53,571 nt of DNA. Source: M55B112 sp040880545. GTDB lineage: Bacteria > Bacteroidota > Bacteroidia > Bacteroidales > GCA-2748055. Of this stretch, positions 8,961 to 18,200 are shown one piece after another (position 1 is the stretch's first letter; every line of letters begins with the position of its first letter). The position numbers were made by a program, and so were the translations under genes. A model generated the notes under the pieces. That model ran no database searches. It was not told the DNA's origin and saw only the letters and a program-made list of their open reading frames with translations. The DNA lies in contig JBBDIE010000005.1 of NCBI GenBank assembly GCA_040880545.1, forward strand, positions 1 through 53,571, given 5' to 3'.

Positions 8961-9752
8961 TTAATTTTCGTTACTGGGCTTTCCAATGGTTGCCAGAATG
9001 CCACCGTCCACGTAAACAACAATACCATTCACAAAATCGGATGCCCTGGAGGCGAGAAAAATGGCCGTTCCTGCCAGATCTTCAGGATTTCCCCATTTCC
9101 CTGCCGGGGTCCGGTTGATGATGAAATCGTTGAACGGATGACCATCCACCCGGATGGGTTCTGTCTGGGAAGTTGCAAAATATCCGGGTCCGATCCCGTT
9201 AATCTGGATGTTGTGCCGGGCCCACTCCGTGGCCATGTTTTTCGTGAGCATTTTTAATCCTCCCTTGGCAGCAGCATAGGCTGAGACAGTGTTTCTTCCC
9301 AGTTCACTCATCATGGAACACATATTGATGATCTTACCATGTCCTCTTTTGATCATCCCGGGGGCGATGGCTTTTGACATGATAAATGGCCCGGTGAGAT
9401 CCACATCCAGTACCTCCCTGAATTCATCGGCTTTCATTTCCAGGATGGGGATCCGCTTGATGATTCCCGCGTTGTTAACCAGGATATCAATGGGGCCGAC
9501 CTCCTTTTCGATTTTCGGGATCGTTTCAGATACGGCTGCTTCATCGGTTACATCCAGCACATACATGGCAACATCCAGTCCGTTGGATGCGTAAGCCTTT
9601 TTGGCTTCAGCCAGTTTGTCATTGAATATATCATTCACGATGATCCTGGCTCCGGCCTTACCGAGACCGGTAGCTATGGCCATTCCAAGTCCGTGTGTTG
9701 CACCTGTTACGAGTGCGGTTTTTCCTGTGAGATCAAATAATTTTGTGGACAT
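8961..9752 (-). CDS. kduD: KduD-type short-chain dehydrogenase
   Basis: This 263-residue classical SDR has the TGATHGLG nucleotide-binding motif at residues 16-23, NNAG at 93-96, a catalytic Ser near 146, Tyr159 and Lys163. It is most like 2-deoxy-D-gluconate 3-dehydrogenase (KduD) and gluconate 5-dehydrogenase. Directly after kduI (25 bp) the expected reaction is NADH-dependent reduction of 3-deoxy-D-glycero-2,5-hexodiulosonate to 2-keto-3-deoxygluconate. Many annotation pipelines would label it gluconate 5-dehydrogenase; sequence alone does not separate the two, and the kduI neighbour decides for KduD. The product KDG needs a kinase and an aldolase, neither found in the window. Confidence 0.9.
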   Translation of the reverse strand: MSTKLFDLTGKTALVTGATHGLGMAIATGLGKAGARIIVNDIFNDKLAEAKKAYASNGLDVAMYVLDVTDEAAVSETIPKIEKEVGPIDILVNNAGIIKRIPILEMKADEFREVLDVDLTGPFIMSKAIAPGMIKRGHGKIINMCSMMSELGRNTVSAYAAAKGGLKMLTKNMATEWARHNIQINGIGPGYFATSQTEPIRVDGHPFNDFIINRTPAGKWGNPEDLAGTAIFLASRASDFVNGIVVYVDGGILATIGKPSNEN

Positions 9753-9777
9753 ATTCGTTGCGTTTTAACGTTGATAA

Positions 9778-10620
9778 TTATTGAAGGTCAGCCGGGCCGA
9801 ACGGATCCATGTCACCATAGTCCAGGTTTTCCCCTGCCATACCCCATATAAAAATATAGTTACTGGTACCTGCACCTGCATGGATCGACCATGACGGGGA
9901 GATGACCGCTTCTTCATTTTTCAGCCAGATATGACGTGTCTCCTTCGGGTCACCCATAAAATGGCACACGGCCTGGTCATCCGGTACCTCGAAATAAAAA
10001 TAGGTCTCCATTCTCCGGCTGTGCAGGTGGGCAGGCATGGTGTTCCATACGCTTCCCGGTTTCAGTTCGGTCATGCCCATTTGGAGCTGGCAGATATCCA
10101 CCACGCTGTTTACGATCAGCTTGTTGATCTTCCGTGCATTACTTGATTCCAGTGCCCCAAGTTCCACCGAATCTGCATCGGCAAGGGTAATATGTTTGGT
10201 TGGATACGCCGTATGTGCCGGTGCAGAATTGAAGTAAAATCGGGCCGGTTTGCTGGCTGAATCACTCTGAAAAATAACTTCTTTGGTGCCTGCACCGATA
10301 TAGATCGCCTCCTTATAATTCATGGGATACACTTCACCGTCTGCCAGTACCGATCCTTTTGCACCCACATTGATCACCCCCAACTCTCTGCGGTCACAAA
10401 AATGTTCCGCCTTCAATGGATCAATCGGCTCCAGCAACAGGCTTTCTTTACCAGGTACCGCTCCACCAACTATAAACCTGTCGTTCATGGAGTATACCAT
10501 GTTTACATTTCCGGGTGACATCAGGTTGCTGACCAGGAAATTTTTTCGCAATTTTTCCGTGTCATAATGCTTTGCATCTTCAGGATGGTTCGAATAACGA
10601 ATTTCATAATTTGTTGCCAT
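9778..10620 (-). CDS. kduI: 5-dehydro-4-deoxy-D-glucuronate isomerase
   Basis: The 280-residue cupin is full length for KduI and keeps the zinc ligands His198, His200, Glu205 and His247, offset by two from the E. coli positions. It converts 5-keto-4-deoxyuronate, formed from the unsaturated ends left by polysaccharide lyases, to 3-deoxy-D-glycero-2,5-hexodiulosonate in the cytoplasm. It lies 7 bp after the LacI regulator gene and 25 bp before kduD, so the genes are almost certainly one transcript. Its presence shows that the organism takes up lyase products of pectin, ulvan, glycosaminoglycan or similar polymers, although no lyase is in this window. Confidence 0.95.
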   Translation of the reverse strand: MATNYEIRYSNHPEDAKHYDTEKLRKNFLVSNLMSPGNVNMVYSMNDRFIVGGAVPGKESLLLEPIDPLKAEHFCDRRELGVINVGAKGSVLADGEVYPMNYKEAIYIGAGTKEVIFQSDSASKPARFYFNSAPAHTAYPTKHITLADADSVELGALESSNARKINKLIVNSVVDICQLQMGMTELKPGSVWNTMPAHLHSRRMETYFYFEVPDDQAVCHFMGDPKETRHIWLKNEEAVISPSWSIHAGAGTSNYIFIWGMAGENLDYGDMDPFGPADLQ

Positions 10621-10627
10621 AATAATC

Positions 10628-11665
10628 CTATTTTAAATTTTCAATGGAAACGCTTCTCATGGAACTCTCCCGGAACAGAATATTGGGTTCGATCATGAGT
10701 TGTCTCTTTACACTGGCAGGTTCATCTGCCAGGAACAGGTTTGCTGCTTTTCTTCCTATTTCACTTCCCCGCTGATCCACCGATGTTAATGGCGGTGAGA
10801 CATGGGGGGTAAATTCTTCGTTGGCAAATCCGGTGATGGCCAGCTCCCCAGGTACATCCACGCCTGTTTGCCGGGCTGCCAGTAATACACCATGGGCAGC
10901 AAGGTCACCCGAGCATACCATGGCATCCGGCTTCACCGGCAGTTCCATCAGACGCCTGAATGCACCGGCTCCTCCCTGCCTGGTCATTTCGGCTTCAACA
11001 ATATATGGGTTGTCTACAGGCATGCCCTTTTTTTTCAGGGCATCGATAAAACCCTGCTTCCGATTGGCGTATACATTGATGTTGGCAGAACCGGCAATGT
11101 GTGCGGGCTTCTGATAACCCTGCTCAATCAGATTTTCCGTGAGTTTATAGGCTGCAACATAATCGTTGATTACCACCGATTGTACCTGCAGGGTGTCAGG
11201 GATCCGGTCGAAAAATACCATACGAACCCCGCGTTTCAACACCGATTCAATATGGTCATAAGTGTCAGTCTCCATGGAAAGGGACATAATGATGCCATCA
11301 ACCCGTGCATTCATCAGTGTAAGAAGGGCATTCTTCTCTTTTTGAAGCATCTCATGCGACTGGCAGATCATGAGGTTGTAACCTGATTGGCTCAATATCT
11401 CTTCCACACCTCCGATAATGTTTGAAAAAAAGCTTCTGTTGATATTCGGAACAATCACTCCGATGGTGTTGCCCTTTCCCTTTCGCAGGGATGAGGCCAT
11501 GGAATTTGGATAAAAGTTATATGAGGCAGCAAGTTCCTGTACCTGCTTCCTGGTTGCTGTGCTTATCCTTGGGTTGTTATGCAAGGCACGGGAAACCGTG
11601 GAACCAGAAATGCCAAGCTCGCGGGCCAGGTCATGAATTGTTACGTGTTGCTTCTCCCTCTTCAT
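10628..11665 (-). CDS. LacI-family regulator of the kdu operon
   Basis: A 345-residue LacI/GalR regulator. The HTH reads VTIHDLARELGISGSTVSRAL at about residues 8-28, followed by the hinge (NFYPNSMASSLRKGKG) and a periplasmic-binding-protein-like sensor domain starting at TIGVIVPNINRSFF. I start it at the ATG at 11665 because the frame upstream to 11797 adds 44 residues that do not belong to the family and would lie upstream of the promoter. As first gene of the kdu operon it probably represses its own operon; a palindrome CAATCGATTG lies inside its promoter. The likely inducer is a uronate catabolite, not determined from sequence. Confidence 0.93.
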   Translation of the reverse strand: MKREKQHVTIHDLARELGISGSTVSRALHNNPRISTATRKQVQELAASYNFYPNSMASSLRKGKGNTIGVIVPNINRSFFSNIIGGVEEILSQSGYNLMICQSHEMLQKEKNALLTLMNARVDGIIMSLSMETDTYDHIESVLKRGVRMVFFDRIPDTLQVQSVVINDYVAAYKLTENLIEQGYQKPAHIAGSANINVYANRKQGFIDALKKKGMPVDNPYIVEAEMTRQGGAGAFRRLMELPVKPDAMVCSGDLAAHGVLLAARQTGVDVPGELAITGFANEEFTPHVSPPLTSVDQRGSEIGRKAANLFLADEPASVKRQLMIEPNILFRESSMRSVSIENLK

Positions 11666-11670
11666 TGTTG

Positions 11671-11702
11671 CAAATATATGAAAAGACAATCGATTGCACA
11701 AA
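11671..11702 (-). promoter_or_regulatory. kdu operon promoter with internal LacI-type operator
   Basis: On the minus strand a -33-like TTTG (11702-11699) is followed after 20 bp by TATATTTG (11678-11671), a perfect -7 element ending 5 nt before the regulator's ATG. Between them lies the perfect palindrome CAATCGATTG (11687-11696) with the central C-G step typical of LacI-family operators. A bound repressor would block the promoter, which suggests autoregulation of the whole operon. Confidence 0.68.
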
Positions 11703-11811
11703 ATTTTCGGGTATCGAAACAAATGGATATTTATCCTTAACTTTTTTATATATTTGAATGGCAATCCGGTGACGGTTTTATGGATAAATTTTTGCATTTA
11801 ATTTCAGGTTT

Positions 11812-12513
11812 ATGAGCAGACGAAATAGTATTCTTACCATTATTTTTACTGTCATTGTGATGTTGGTACTGGTTGGAAATTTGTTGGATAACGTGATGCT
11901 CGAATACCCGGTGAAGCCGTTGATCATGATATGGATCGCCATTTATTTTCTGCTGAATGCAAAAAAGCGATCATTCCGTACGGGTGTTCTGCTTGCCTTC
12001 TTTTTCAGTTGGATAGGCGACATTCTCCTTATGTTTTCAGGAAGTAACGATAACGAAATGTTCTTTTTTGCAGGGGTGGGGAGCTTTTTTCTGGCCCAGG
12101 TGGCATATATTTTTGTTTTTCTACTGAGTACTGAGAATAATATAAAAGGTTTACTGCTGCGTAACCCGCTGTGGTTTATTCCTTTGGCAGGATACGGGGT
12201 GCTGATCTATATGTTACTTTACCCAGGACTTTCAGAAGTTATGGTCCCGGTCGTAATGATTTATGCTGTTTCATTAATAGCCATGGCCCTGGCTGCACTG
12301 AACAGACGTGACCGCGTAAATAAGAGAAGTTTTCATTTTGTATTCGGCGGATCCCTTTTGTTTGTTGTTTCCGACAGTCTGCTCGCCATCGATAAGTTTT
12401 ACGCAGAATTGCCCTGGTCCGGCTTTTTGATTATGCTTACCTACATTTTTGCACAATACCTCATCATGCGCGGATTGATCCTTGAGAGGGAAGATCGGAC
12501 CGTTACCAAATAA
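11812..12513 (+). CDS. YhhN/TMEM86-family membrane protein (lysoplasmalogenase-like)
   Basis: The 233-residue protein is almost entirely hydrophobic with about eight predicted membrane helices, and fits the YhhN family in length and in motifs such as FFFSWIGDILLMF near residue 62 (conserved Asp) and GGSLLFVVSDSLLAIDKF near residue 179. Eukaryotic TMEM86 members hydrolyse lysoplasmalogens; the bacterial role is poorly known. The ATG at 11812 follows the divergent LacI gene. Its end overlaps the convergent transporter gene by 11 bp, leaving no room for a terminator between them. Confidence 0.85.
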   Translation: MSRRNSILTIIFTVIVMLVLVGNLLDNVMLEYPVKPLIMIWIAIYFLLNAKKRSFRTGVLLAFFFSWIGDILLMFSGSNDNEMFFFAGVGSFFLAQVAYIFVFLLSTENNIKGLLLRNPLWFIPLAGYGVLIYMLLYPGLSEVMVPVVMIYAVSLIAMALAALNRRDRVNKRSFHFVFGGSLLFVVSDSLLAIDKFYAELPWSGFLIMLTYIFAQYLIMRGLILEREDRTVTK

Positions 12514-13900
12514 TTGCGGGTAGCTGCACCACACAAAAGTAAAGGAAGAAAAAGAATGAGACCAGCAGTCCGACACCAATGGACCAGTGGGGTGTGACAA
12601 GTTTCCTGACTTCTGGTTTGAAAAAACGTGGCATAATAAAGTAAAGGCCGTAGAAAACCACAATCGCCTGGAAGGGGGTAAGAAGCAACCCTTCAAATAT
12701 GGCTGCAAATTTCACCAGTACCACAGGCTTATACCCCAGTGTATAGATTATGACCATACTGGCCAGTGAAAGGAAAATGAGGATTGCTCGGAATTGGGTT
12801 TTCCAGGGATATCTGGCAGCCACATTCGGCATGGTCAGTCTCAGGGCATCGGACAACAGTCTGGGCCATCCTGCAAGCTGGCCAATTTGTGTTGAAAGCA
12901 GTGCAGCGGTTCCTCCCAGCACGAAGAGAAACGCACCTGCTGTGCCCCATTTTACTGCAAAAAGTTCCGACAATTGCAGGGCCACCAATTCACCGTCGGG
13001 AATCACCTGTTGTGCCCCGAGTATACCGGCCCCTGCAATGAGGAATCCACCTGTGGCAACGATGCCGATGATCATGGCAACCGATGCGTCTTTGGTCACA
13101 AATTTGTTCCAGTTTTTAATATTTTTTGCGGTATCCCGGTCCACCATCCCCAGCTTTTCAAGATCTGCAGGTGCACCGTACTTGTCTTTTTCGGTCATGC
13201 CATATCCTGCACCGATTACCCAGTAGCTGTACCATACCTGGCTCGCGAAACCGCCTGCACCCCATCCCAGCAGGGGCAGAATTTCACGCCATGGATTTAT
13301 ATCCAATCCCTGATCCACGGCCCATGCTGGCATTTCCGGTATGGAAGGGACCAGCCCGGAGAAGAATTCCGATGCTTCGGGAAAGACATTCACAGCCACA
13401 TAAATGACTCCGGTGACTACTGTCAGTACCAGTACACTCATGGTGATTTTCAGCCATTTAAATTCCCCGTTCCATGAAATCCCAAAGGCCACCAGTGTTA
13501 TTACCCATCCACAGATATACCTTGGAAGATGCGTGATGTGGGCCAGGAATATCCCGCCTGCAGATGCCACTGAACCAATGGATATGGCAGCAGCAATCAA
13601 CTGGATAACCATGATGAGCCAGACCGCCCAGTGCGCTGGGCCCGGTAACCGGTCGAACAGGTCGATCATCCCTTCACCCGTGGTAACCGTATACCTGGCC
13701 CCCGCCATGCCTATCCAGAATTTCAGGAAGATCCCGATCACAATGGTCCATAAGATCCCGGTACCCAGCAGGGCCCCGGCCCTGGTGGCAATGATTACCT
13801 CTCCGGAACCAATATATTCCGAGACCCAGACAAGGGAAGGGCCGATTAATGCAATAGCTGCAAATCCAACCGGCGCTTTTTTCATTGTAATTTTCTTCAT
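12503..13900 (-). CDS. Nramp-fold transporter with non-canonical ion site
   Basis: The 465-residue protein has about eleven membrane helices and the overall layout of the Nramp (SLC11) family, starting with GPSLVWVSEYIGSGE in helix 1. The metal-coordinating DPGN of true Nramps is replaced by G-S-G-E (near residues 31-34), and the Met-Pro-His motif of helix 6 is absent from the matching segment (GWGAGGFASQVWYSYWVIG, near residue 212). It therefore probably does not carry Mn or Fe in the canonical way; related Bacteroidota proteins are annotated simply as Nramp family. It lies 10 bp after the DUF5686 gene on the same strand, between the two uronate loci. The substrate is unknown. Confidence 0.75.
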   Translation of the reverse strand: MKKITMKKAPVGFAAIALIGPSLVWVSEYIGSGEVIIATRAGALLGTGILWTIVIGIFLKFWIGMAGARYTVTTGEGMIDLFDRLPGPAHWAVWLIMVIQLIAAAISIGSVASAGGIFLAHITHLPRYICGWVITLVAFGISWNGEFKWLKITMSVLVLTVVTGVIYVAVNVFPEASEFFSGLVPSIPEMPAWAVDQGLDINPWREILPLLGWGAGGFASQVWYSYWVIGAGYGMTEKDKYGAPADLEKLGMVDRDTAKNIKNWNKFVTKDASVAMIIGIVATGGFLIAGAGILGAQQVIPDGELVALQLSELFAVKWGTAGAFLFVLGGTAALLSTQIGQLAGWPRLLSDALRLTMPNVAARYPWKTQFRAILIFLSLASMVIIYTLGYKPVVLVKFAAIFEGLLLTPFQAIVVFYGLYFIMPRFFKPEVRKLVTPHWSIGVGLLVSFFFFLYFCVVQLPAIIW

Positions 13901-13910
13901 GGAAACCTGA

Positions 13911-16520
13911 TCAGAATCTTAAGTAAAACCGTAACGCAGTTCCGTGATATATCCAGTCTTCGAAGGCTACAAAAACACCTACATCAAATAAGAACCCGAT
14001 CTCATTCAAACTATAACCTGCCTGGAAATGATTCTGCACATTTGGTGTATGCAGGTAACTGACAGATACAGATTCGTTCCAGAGCCGTTCACTGAACCAT
14101 GGCAGCAATTTCAACAACATATAGGAAGAGGTAAGCCTTCCATGTGCCTGGATAAAATATTCATTGGTGCTTGCTCGGTAGTGGTCCAGTAACAGGAAAC
14201 TCTCCTGGAATCCGATCATATCAAACAGCAGGGGAGAGGCTTTGAAATGGCGGTAATCGGAGAAATGCATCGAAGTTGTATGGAGATAGGTCCCTGCTTC
14301 GATTTTATAGCTCAGTGAGGAAAGCAGCCCCACCTCTTTCTCATGGTGTAATCCACCATACAGGAGACTGTAATCTGCCTCACTGAAGCCCGGCGATGGC
14401 AGTGCATGCCTGTATACCGCGTACAGCGTCGGATAGTCCGACTTGAAATATTGTTTACGTCCGTTCTTCAGCCGGTAATAGTAATCTTTGGTGTATTCCA
14501 GTCTTACCTGGGCCGCCAGTAAGCGTGAATCGTCAAAAATAGCCCGGTCAGGAACAAATCCGGCAGGGTAATTGGGCGTGTAATCCTTGTTTTGATAGAA
14601 GAAGGAGAAATCTGAATGATTGTTTAATTCCCTTCGCTCCTGGTAATTCATCGTGGCATAAAACACAAGTCCCGTTGCCAGGTCCATTCTGTGTTCGAGC
14701 GTGGCCGATAAGCTCTCAAACCGTTTACTGAAGTTCTCCCTGTAGAAGAGTGAATAGGCACTGTTGGTAAATGTCGGGATACCGGTTTCGCTATTAAAAT
14801 CAACCGACTTATAATCCATGTTCAGTGCAATTTTACCCCTGATCTTTGCTGCATACAGGATACTGGAGGTCCAGTTCAGATCAGGTGCCCTGCGTGCAAA
14901 TGAGTACCCGGCCTGCAGGTTCCAGCGATATACTATATTGTTGTGGGGCCGGTAATCGTATCCGAGGTCCTGTCCGTATTTCCAGCCATCCACCGTATTA
15001 AACGACAGCATGGAGAAATCGATGAGTCCGCCGTATCTGATTTTTGTCAGCCTGTCCTTCGACTGAAATGTTTTCCCAATGATGAAATCGCGTGCCTTTA
15101 CAGAGGGCTTTCTGACATTCCGTAAGGAGTCTCTCCTGGCTGCATAATCTGTATTACCAAATCCATGGATAGAATCCCTTGTTACAATTGTATTTTTCTC
15201 TTCTACGGTAAGCGGAACGGGCCTGACCTTGTTCCAGTAGGAGGAATCGTTGGTGACAGCGTTGGGGGCAATGGAGAACTTTGTACTTTCCACTTCCAGT
15301 TTATTATTATCCGGTAAGGACGCTTCCGCCTCTTTTTCCATCAGTTTCGTGAGCCTGGCCATCTCCCTGTCGTTGAGCTCCTCCTTCTCCAGAATTTCCC
15401 GGATCTTTTCCTGTTCCTCTGTTACAACCTCCTTTTCATCTTCTTCATTGGCCTTGTTTACCGGTTCAAAATAAGATTTGGGAAGGTTGGGATTCAGTGT
15501 GGTTTTGGTATACTTCAGAGATGACACATACGTGGCATCGGCCCGCACACCTGCAATTTCCACGACCATATCGAGTTTGTGACTTACCGGCAGCCAGGCA
15601 TCCATGATGACGTTGGCATACTGTTGTTGCAGATTTACTGTGCCGGCAATGGTATTTACTACCAGGTCGCTCGAATGCAGGCACCAGAGGTCCTCCACGA
15701 TGTACAGGAAACCTGAACATAACTGTTGGCTTTTTCTTTTCGGGGTAACTTTTATTTTATCAACCATGTGGTTTCCCTGCAGGAAGGATCCTTCAAAACT
15801 GAAATTATAATAAAAGAATGCGTTTCGGGCCAGCGGAGACACAAACGACTCAATCTGAGGCTGATAAAGGCTTGCGTTGACATAGTCCATGGGATTTACA
15901 CTCTCAATATACCCTGGAATGGTATTTTGTGAAGCGATGATACGCATGTCATATTTGTCAGGTGCCCGGTATGTTACCTCATTCACTGATTCCAGCATAT
16001 AGGCGCGGTTCTCCTCCACTTTAATATCCCCAACTTCTATCCGTTTTGCAATGGCCCGTGGAAGCCTGTGGAAATAGGCGGTTCCCTTGATATAGATCTC
16101 CGCATCGTATGTTGAAACCTGGTTGAGATGGTAATTTGCCAGGCCAATCGCCTTCCGCATTACCCGGTAGGCAGGATCCTCACCAGTAGCAGAAATCCTC
16201 ACTTCCGGGATCATGTAAGTCTGGGGAGGCATCTCCACATCGAGGCTGACCATCTTCTCTGAAACTGTGATCTTTTTGATCACCTCGGTGTACCCGAGAC
16301 TCCTGAAAAAAATATTGTATTCGCCGGAAGGTAACGGAAGGGAGAACAGGCCCAGCGAATTGCTGGTGGTCCCCCTGGATAGCTCCTTTATAAAGATCGA
16401 AGCATAGGAAACAGGTTTACCATTGATATCAACTATTTTTCCTTCTATTCCCTGAGCGTGGAGATAAGATCCCGACAGGAATAATATTAGCGATAGTGTA
16501 CTGGCAATTCTCTTCAGCAT
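13911..16520 (-). CDS. DUF5686 outer-membrane protein with carboxypeptidase-like domain
   Basis: The 869-residue protein has a signal peptide (to about residue 22, LHAQ), then a carboxypeptidase-regulatory-like/CNA-B-type domain (about 23-110, GIEGKIVDINGKPVSYASIFI) as found at the front of many Bacteroidota outer-membrane proteins, then a long DUF5686 region. The C-terminal third has alternating amphipathic strands and ends in an aromatic residue (RFYLRF), the usual signature of an outer-membrane beta barrel. A Glu/Lys-rich stretch near residues 350-400 is likely a periplasmic helical insert. Function is unknown; the neighbouring transporter gene 10 bp downstream may be co-transcribed. Confidence 0.85.
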   Translation of the reverse strand: MLKRIASTLSLILFLSGSYLHAQGIEGKIVDINGKPVSYASIFIKELSRGTTSNSLGLFSLPLPSGEYNIFFRSLGYTEVIKKITVSEKMVSLDVEMPPQTYMIPEVRISATGEDPAYRVMRKAIGLANYHLNQVSTYDAEIYIKGTAYFHRLPRAIAKRIEVGDIKVEENRAYMLESVNEVTYRAPDKYDMRIIASQNTIPGYIESVNPMDYVNASLYQPQIESFVSPLARNAFFYYNFSFEGSFLQGNHMVDKIKVTPKRKSQQLCSGFLYIVEDLWCLHSSDLVVNTIAGTVNLQQQYANVIMDAWLPVSHKLDMVVEIAGVRADATYVSSLKYTKTTLNPNLPKSYFEPVNKANEEDEKEVVTEEQEKIREILEKEELNDREMARLTKLMEKEAEASLPDNNKLEVESTKFSIAPNAVTNDSSYWNKVRPVPLTVEEKNTIVTRDSIHGFGNTDYAARRDSLRNVRKPSVKARDFIIGKTFQSKDRLTKIRYGGLIDFSMLSFNTVDGWKYGQDLGYDYRPHNNIVYRWNLQAGYSFARRAPDLNWTSSILYAAKIRGKIALNMDYKSVDFNSETGIPTFTNSAYSLFYRENFSKRFESLSATLEHRMDLATGLVFYATMNYQERRELNNHSDFSFFYQNKDYTPNYPAGFVPDRAIFDDSRLLAAQVRLEYTKDYYYRLKNGRKQYFKSDYPTLYAVYRHALPSPGFSEADYSLLYGGLHHEKEVGLLSSLSYKIEAGTYLHTTSMHFSDYRHFKASPLLFDMIGFQESFLLLDHYRASTNEYFIQAHGRLTSSYMLLKLLPWFSERLWNESVSVSYLHTPNVQNHFQAGYSLNEIGFLFDVGVFVAFEDWIYHGTALRFYLRF

Positions 16521-16695
16521 CCGGTGAAATTAGTAAAATTTCTAAATTACTGTTTTCTGAATGAACGAAATTATTTACCGTCTATTATTATATTGAAAAA
16601 TTACTGCTATATGAAGATGCCCAGGGAATTTGTATTTTCAAATTTTCTGGCTGATTATCCCAGGTAATAGTGAACCACAGGGTTGTTTCCTTTTG

Positions 16696-18096
16696 TCAGA
16701 ATCCGAAATATTGTTTTGCATTCCTGTAACAGATATCCCGGACCAGATTCCCTGCCATGTTCATATCATGTGGTATTTCTCCGTTTTCCATGTCGGAGCC
16801 AATAAGGTTGCAGAGAATCCTCCTGAAATATTCATGCCTGGGGAAGGACAGGAAGCTACGGGAGTCGGTGAGCATTCCAACGAATTTGCTGATCAGGCCC
16901 AGTTGTGAGAGTGTATTTATCTGCTCCTCCATCCCTTTTTTCTGATCCAGGAACCACCACCCGGATCCAAACTGCATCTTTCCGGGGATCTTTCCATCGT
17001 TGAAATTATATGCCATGGTTACCATGATCTCGTTGTGGGAAGGGTTCAGGTTGTACACAATGGTCTTTGCCAGCTGGTCCGTGCTGTCCAGTCTGTCGAA
17101 AAACGCAGACATGACGCTGGCAACTTCAAAATCGCCGATGGAGTCATACCCGGTATCCGGGCCAAGTTGATGGAACATCCGGCTGTTATTGTTACGGATA
17201 GCTCCGATGTGGAACTGCTGTGTCCATCCTTTCTCATGGTCCATCACGGCCAGTTCAACCAACATGGCAGATTTGAATTTCAACTGCTCAGCGACCGAAA
17301 GCGACTGCCCGTTCCTGATCCTGTTGAAAAGTTCTTCAATCTCTTCGTGGCTGTATTCTTCATAGTAGAATGTCTCCAGGCCGTGGTCCGACAACCTGCA
17401 ACCCATCTCTTCAAAAAAGTCGTGCCGGATGACCAGCGCCTCAAGCAGTCCCATGAAATTGGTAACCGGATGGTCTGAAACTTCCTGTAACCGGTCCAGG
17501 TAAGCATTGTATGCTTTGGGGTCCTTCACCGCCATCGCTTTGTCCGGGCGCCAGGTGGGGAGTACCTTCACCTCAAAACCATCTTCTTTTATCTTCTTGT
17601 GGTGCTCCAGGCTCTCCACCGGATCGTCGGTGGTACATACCACCTCCACATTCATTTTTTTCAACAGGTTCCTGACACTGTATCCGTCACTATTCAGCAT
17701 TTTTGATGTTTTTTCCCATATCTCCCCGGCAGTATCGGGCCCCAGCAATTCTTCAATCCCAAAATATCTTCTCAGTTCAAGATGGGTCCAGTGATAAAGC
17801 GGATTCCTGAGTGTTGAAGGAACGGTCTCTGCCCATTTCATAAATTTTTCCTTGTCGGAAACACTCCCGGTACAGTATTTTTCTTCTACCCCGTTTGCTC
17901 TCATGGCACGCCACTTATAATGGTCGCCCGCGAGCCATATCTCAGAAATATTACTGAATTTCCGGTCATTGGCAATGTCCTCCGGATTGAGATGACAATG
18001 GTAATCTATAATCGGCATCTCTTTGGCATACTCATGATACAACGCCTGTGCTGATTTTGTTTCAAGAAGAAAATGCTGGTCCATGAATGGTTTCAT
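16696..18096 (-). CDS. uxaC: Uronate isomerase
   Basis: The 466-residue protein is full length for UxaC, an amidohydrolase-fold enzyme that converts D-glucuronate to D-fructuronate and D-galacturonate to D-tagaturonate. The N-terminal metal motif is visible as IDYHCHLNPEDI, and later segments (GLLEALVIRHDFFEEMGCRLSDHG, HIGAIRNNN, MLTDSRSFLSFPRHEYFRR) are characteristic of the family. It is cytoplasmic. It follows uxaE on the same strand after 104 bp, so the two form the leftward arm of a divergent hexuronate locus. Confidence 0.96.
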   Translation of the reverse strand: MKPFMDQHFLLETKSAQALYHEYAKEMPIIDYHCHLNPEDIANDRKFSNISEIWLAGDHYKWRAMRANGVEEKYCTGSVSDKEKFMKWAETVPSTLRNPLYHWTHLELRRYFGIEELLGPDTAGEIWEKTSKMLNSDGYSVRNLLKKMNVEVVCTTDDPVESLEHHKKIKEDGFEVKVLPTWRPDKAMAVKDPKAYNAYLDRLQEVSDHPVTNFMGLLEALVIRHDFFEEMGCRLSDHGLETFYYEEYSHEEIEELFNRIRNGQSLSVAEQLKFKSAMLVELAVMDHEKGWTQQFHIGAIRNNNSRMFHQLGPDTGYDSIGDFEVASVMSAFFDRLDSTDQLAKTIVYNLNPSHNEIMVTMAYNFNDGKIPGKMQFGSGWWFLDQKKGMEEQINTLSQLGLISKFVGMLTDSRSFLSFPRHEYFRRILCNLIGSDMENGEIPHDMNMAGNLVRDICYRNAKQYFGF

Positions 18097-18200
18097 ATCT
18101 GCGCTCTTTTATTAAAGGAAAATGTTAAAGTAAAGAGAATTTCAGTTACATAAAAATAGCTGCACGAAACTTCTCATTATATGTGCCGGATTTTTCCGGA

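Noticed and set aside
8961..9752. Calling this SDR gluconate 5-dehydrogenase and making it part of the gluconate route
   Set aside because: The sequence allows it, but direct linkage to kduI in one operon makes the KduD reaction the better reading.
7616..11665. A complete polysaccharide utilisation locus
   Set aside because: No SusC/SusD pair, polysaccharide lyase or glycoside hydrolase accompanies the kdu genes in the window, so only the intracellular part can be claimed.
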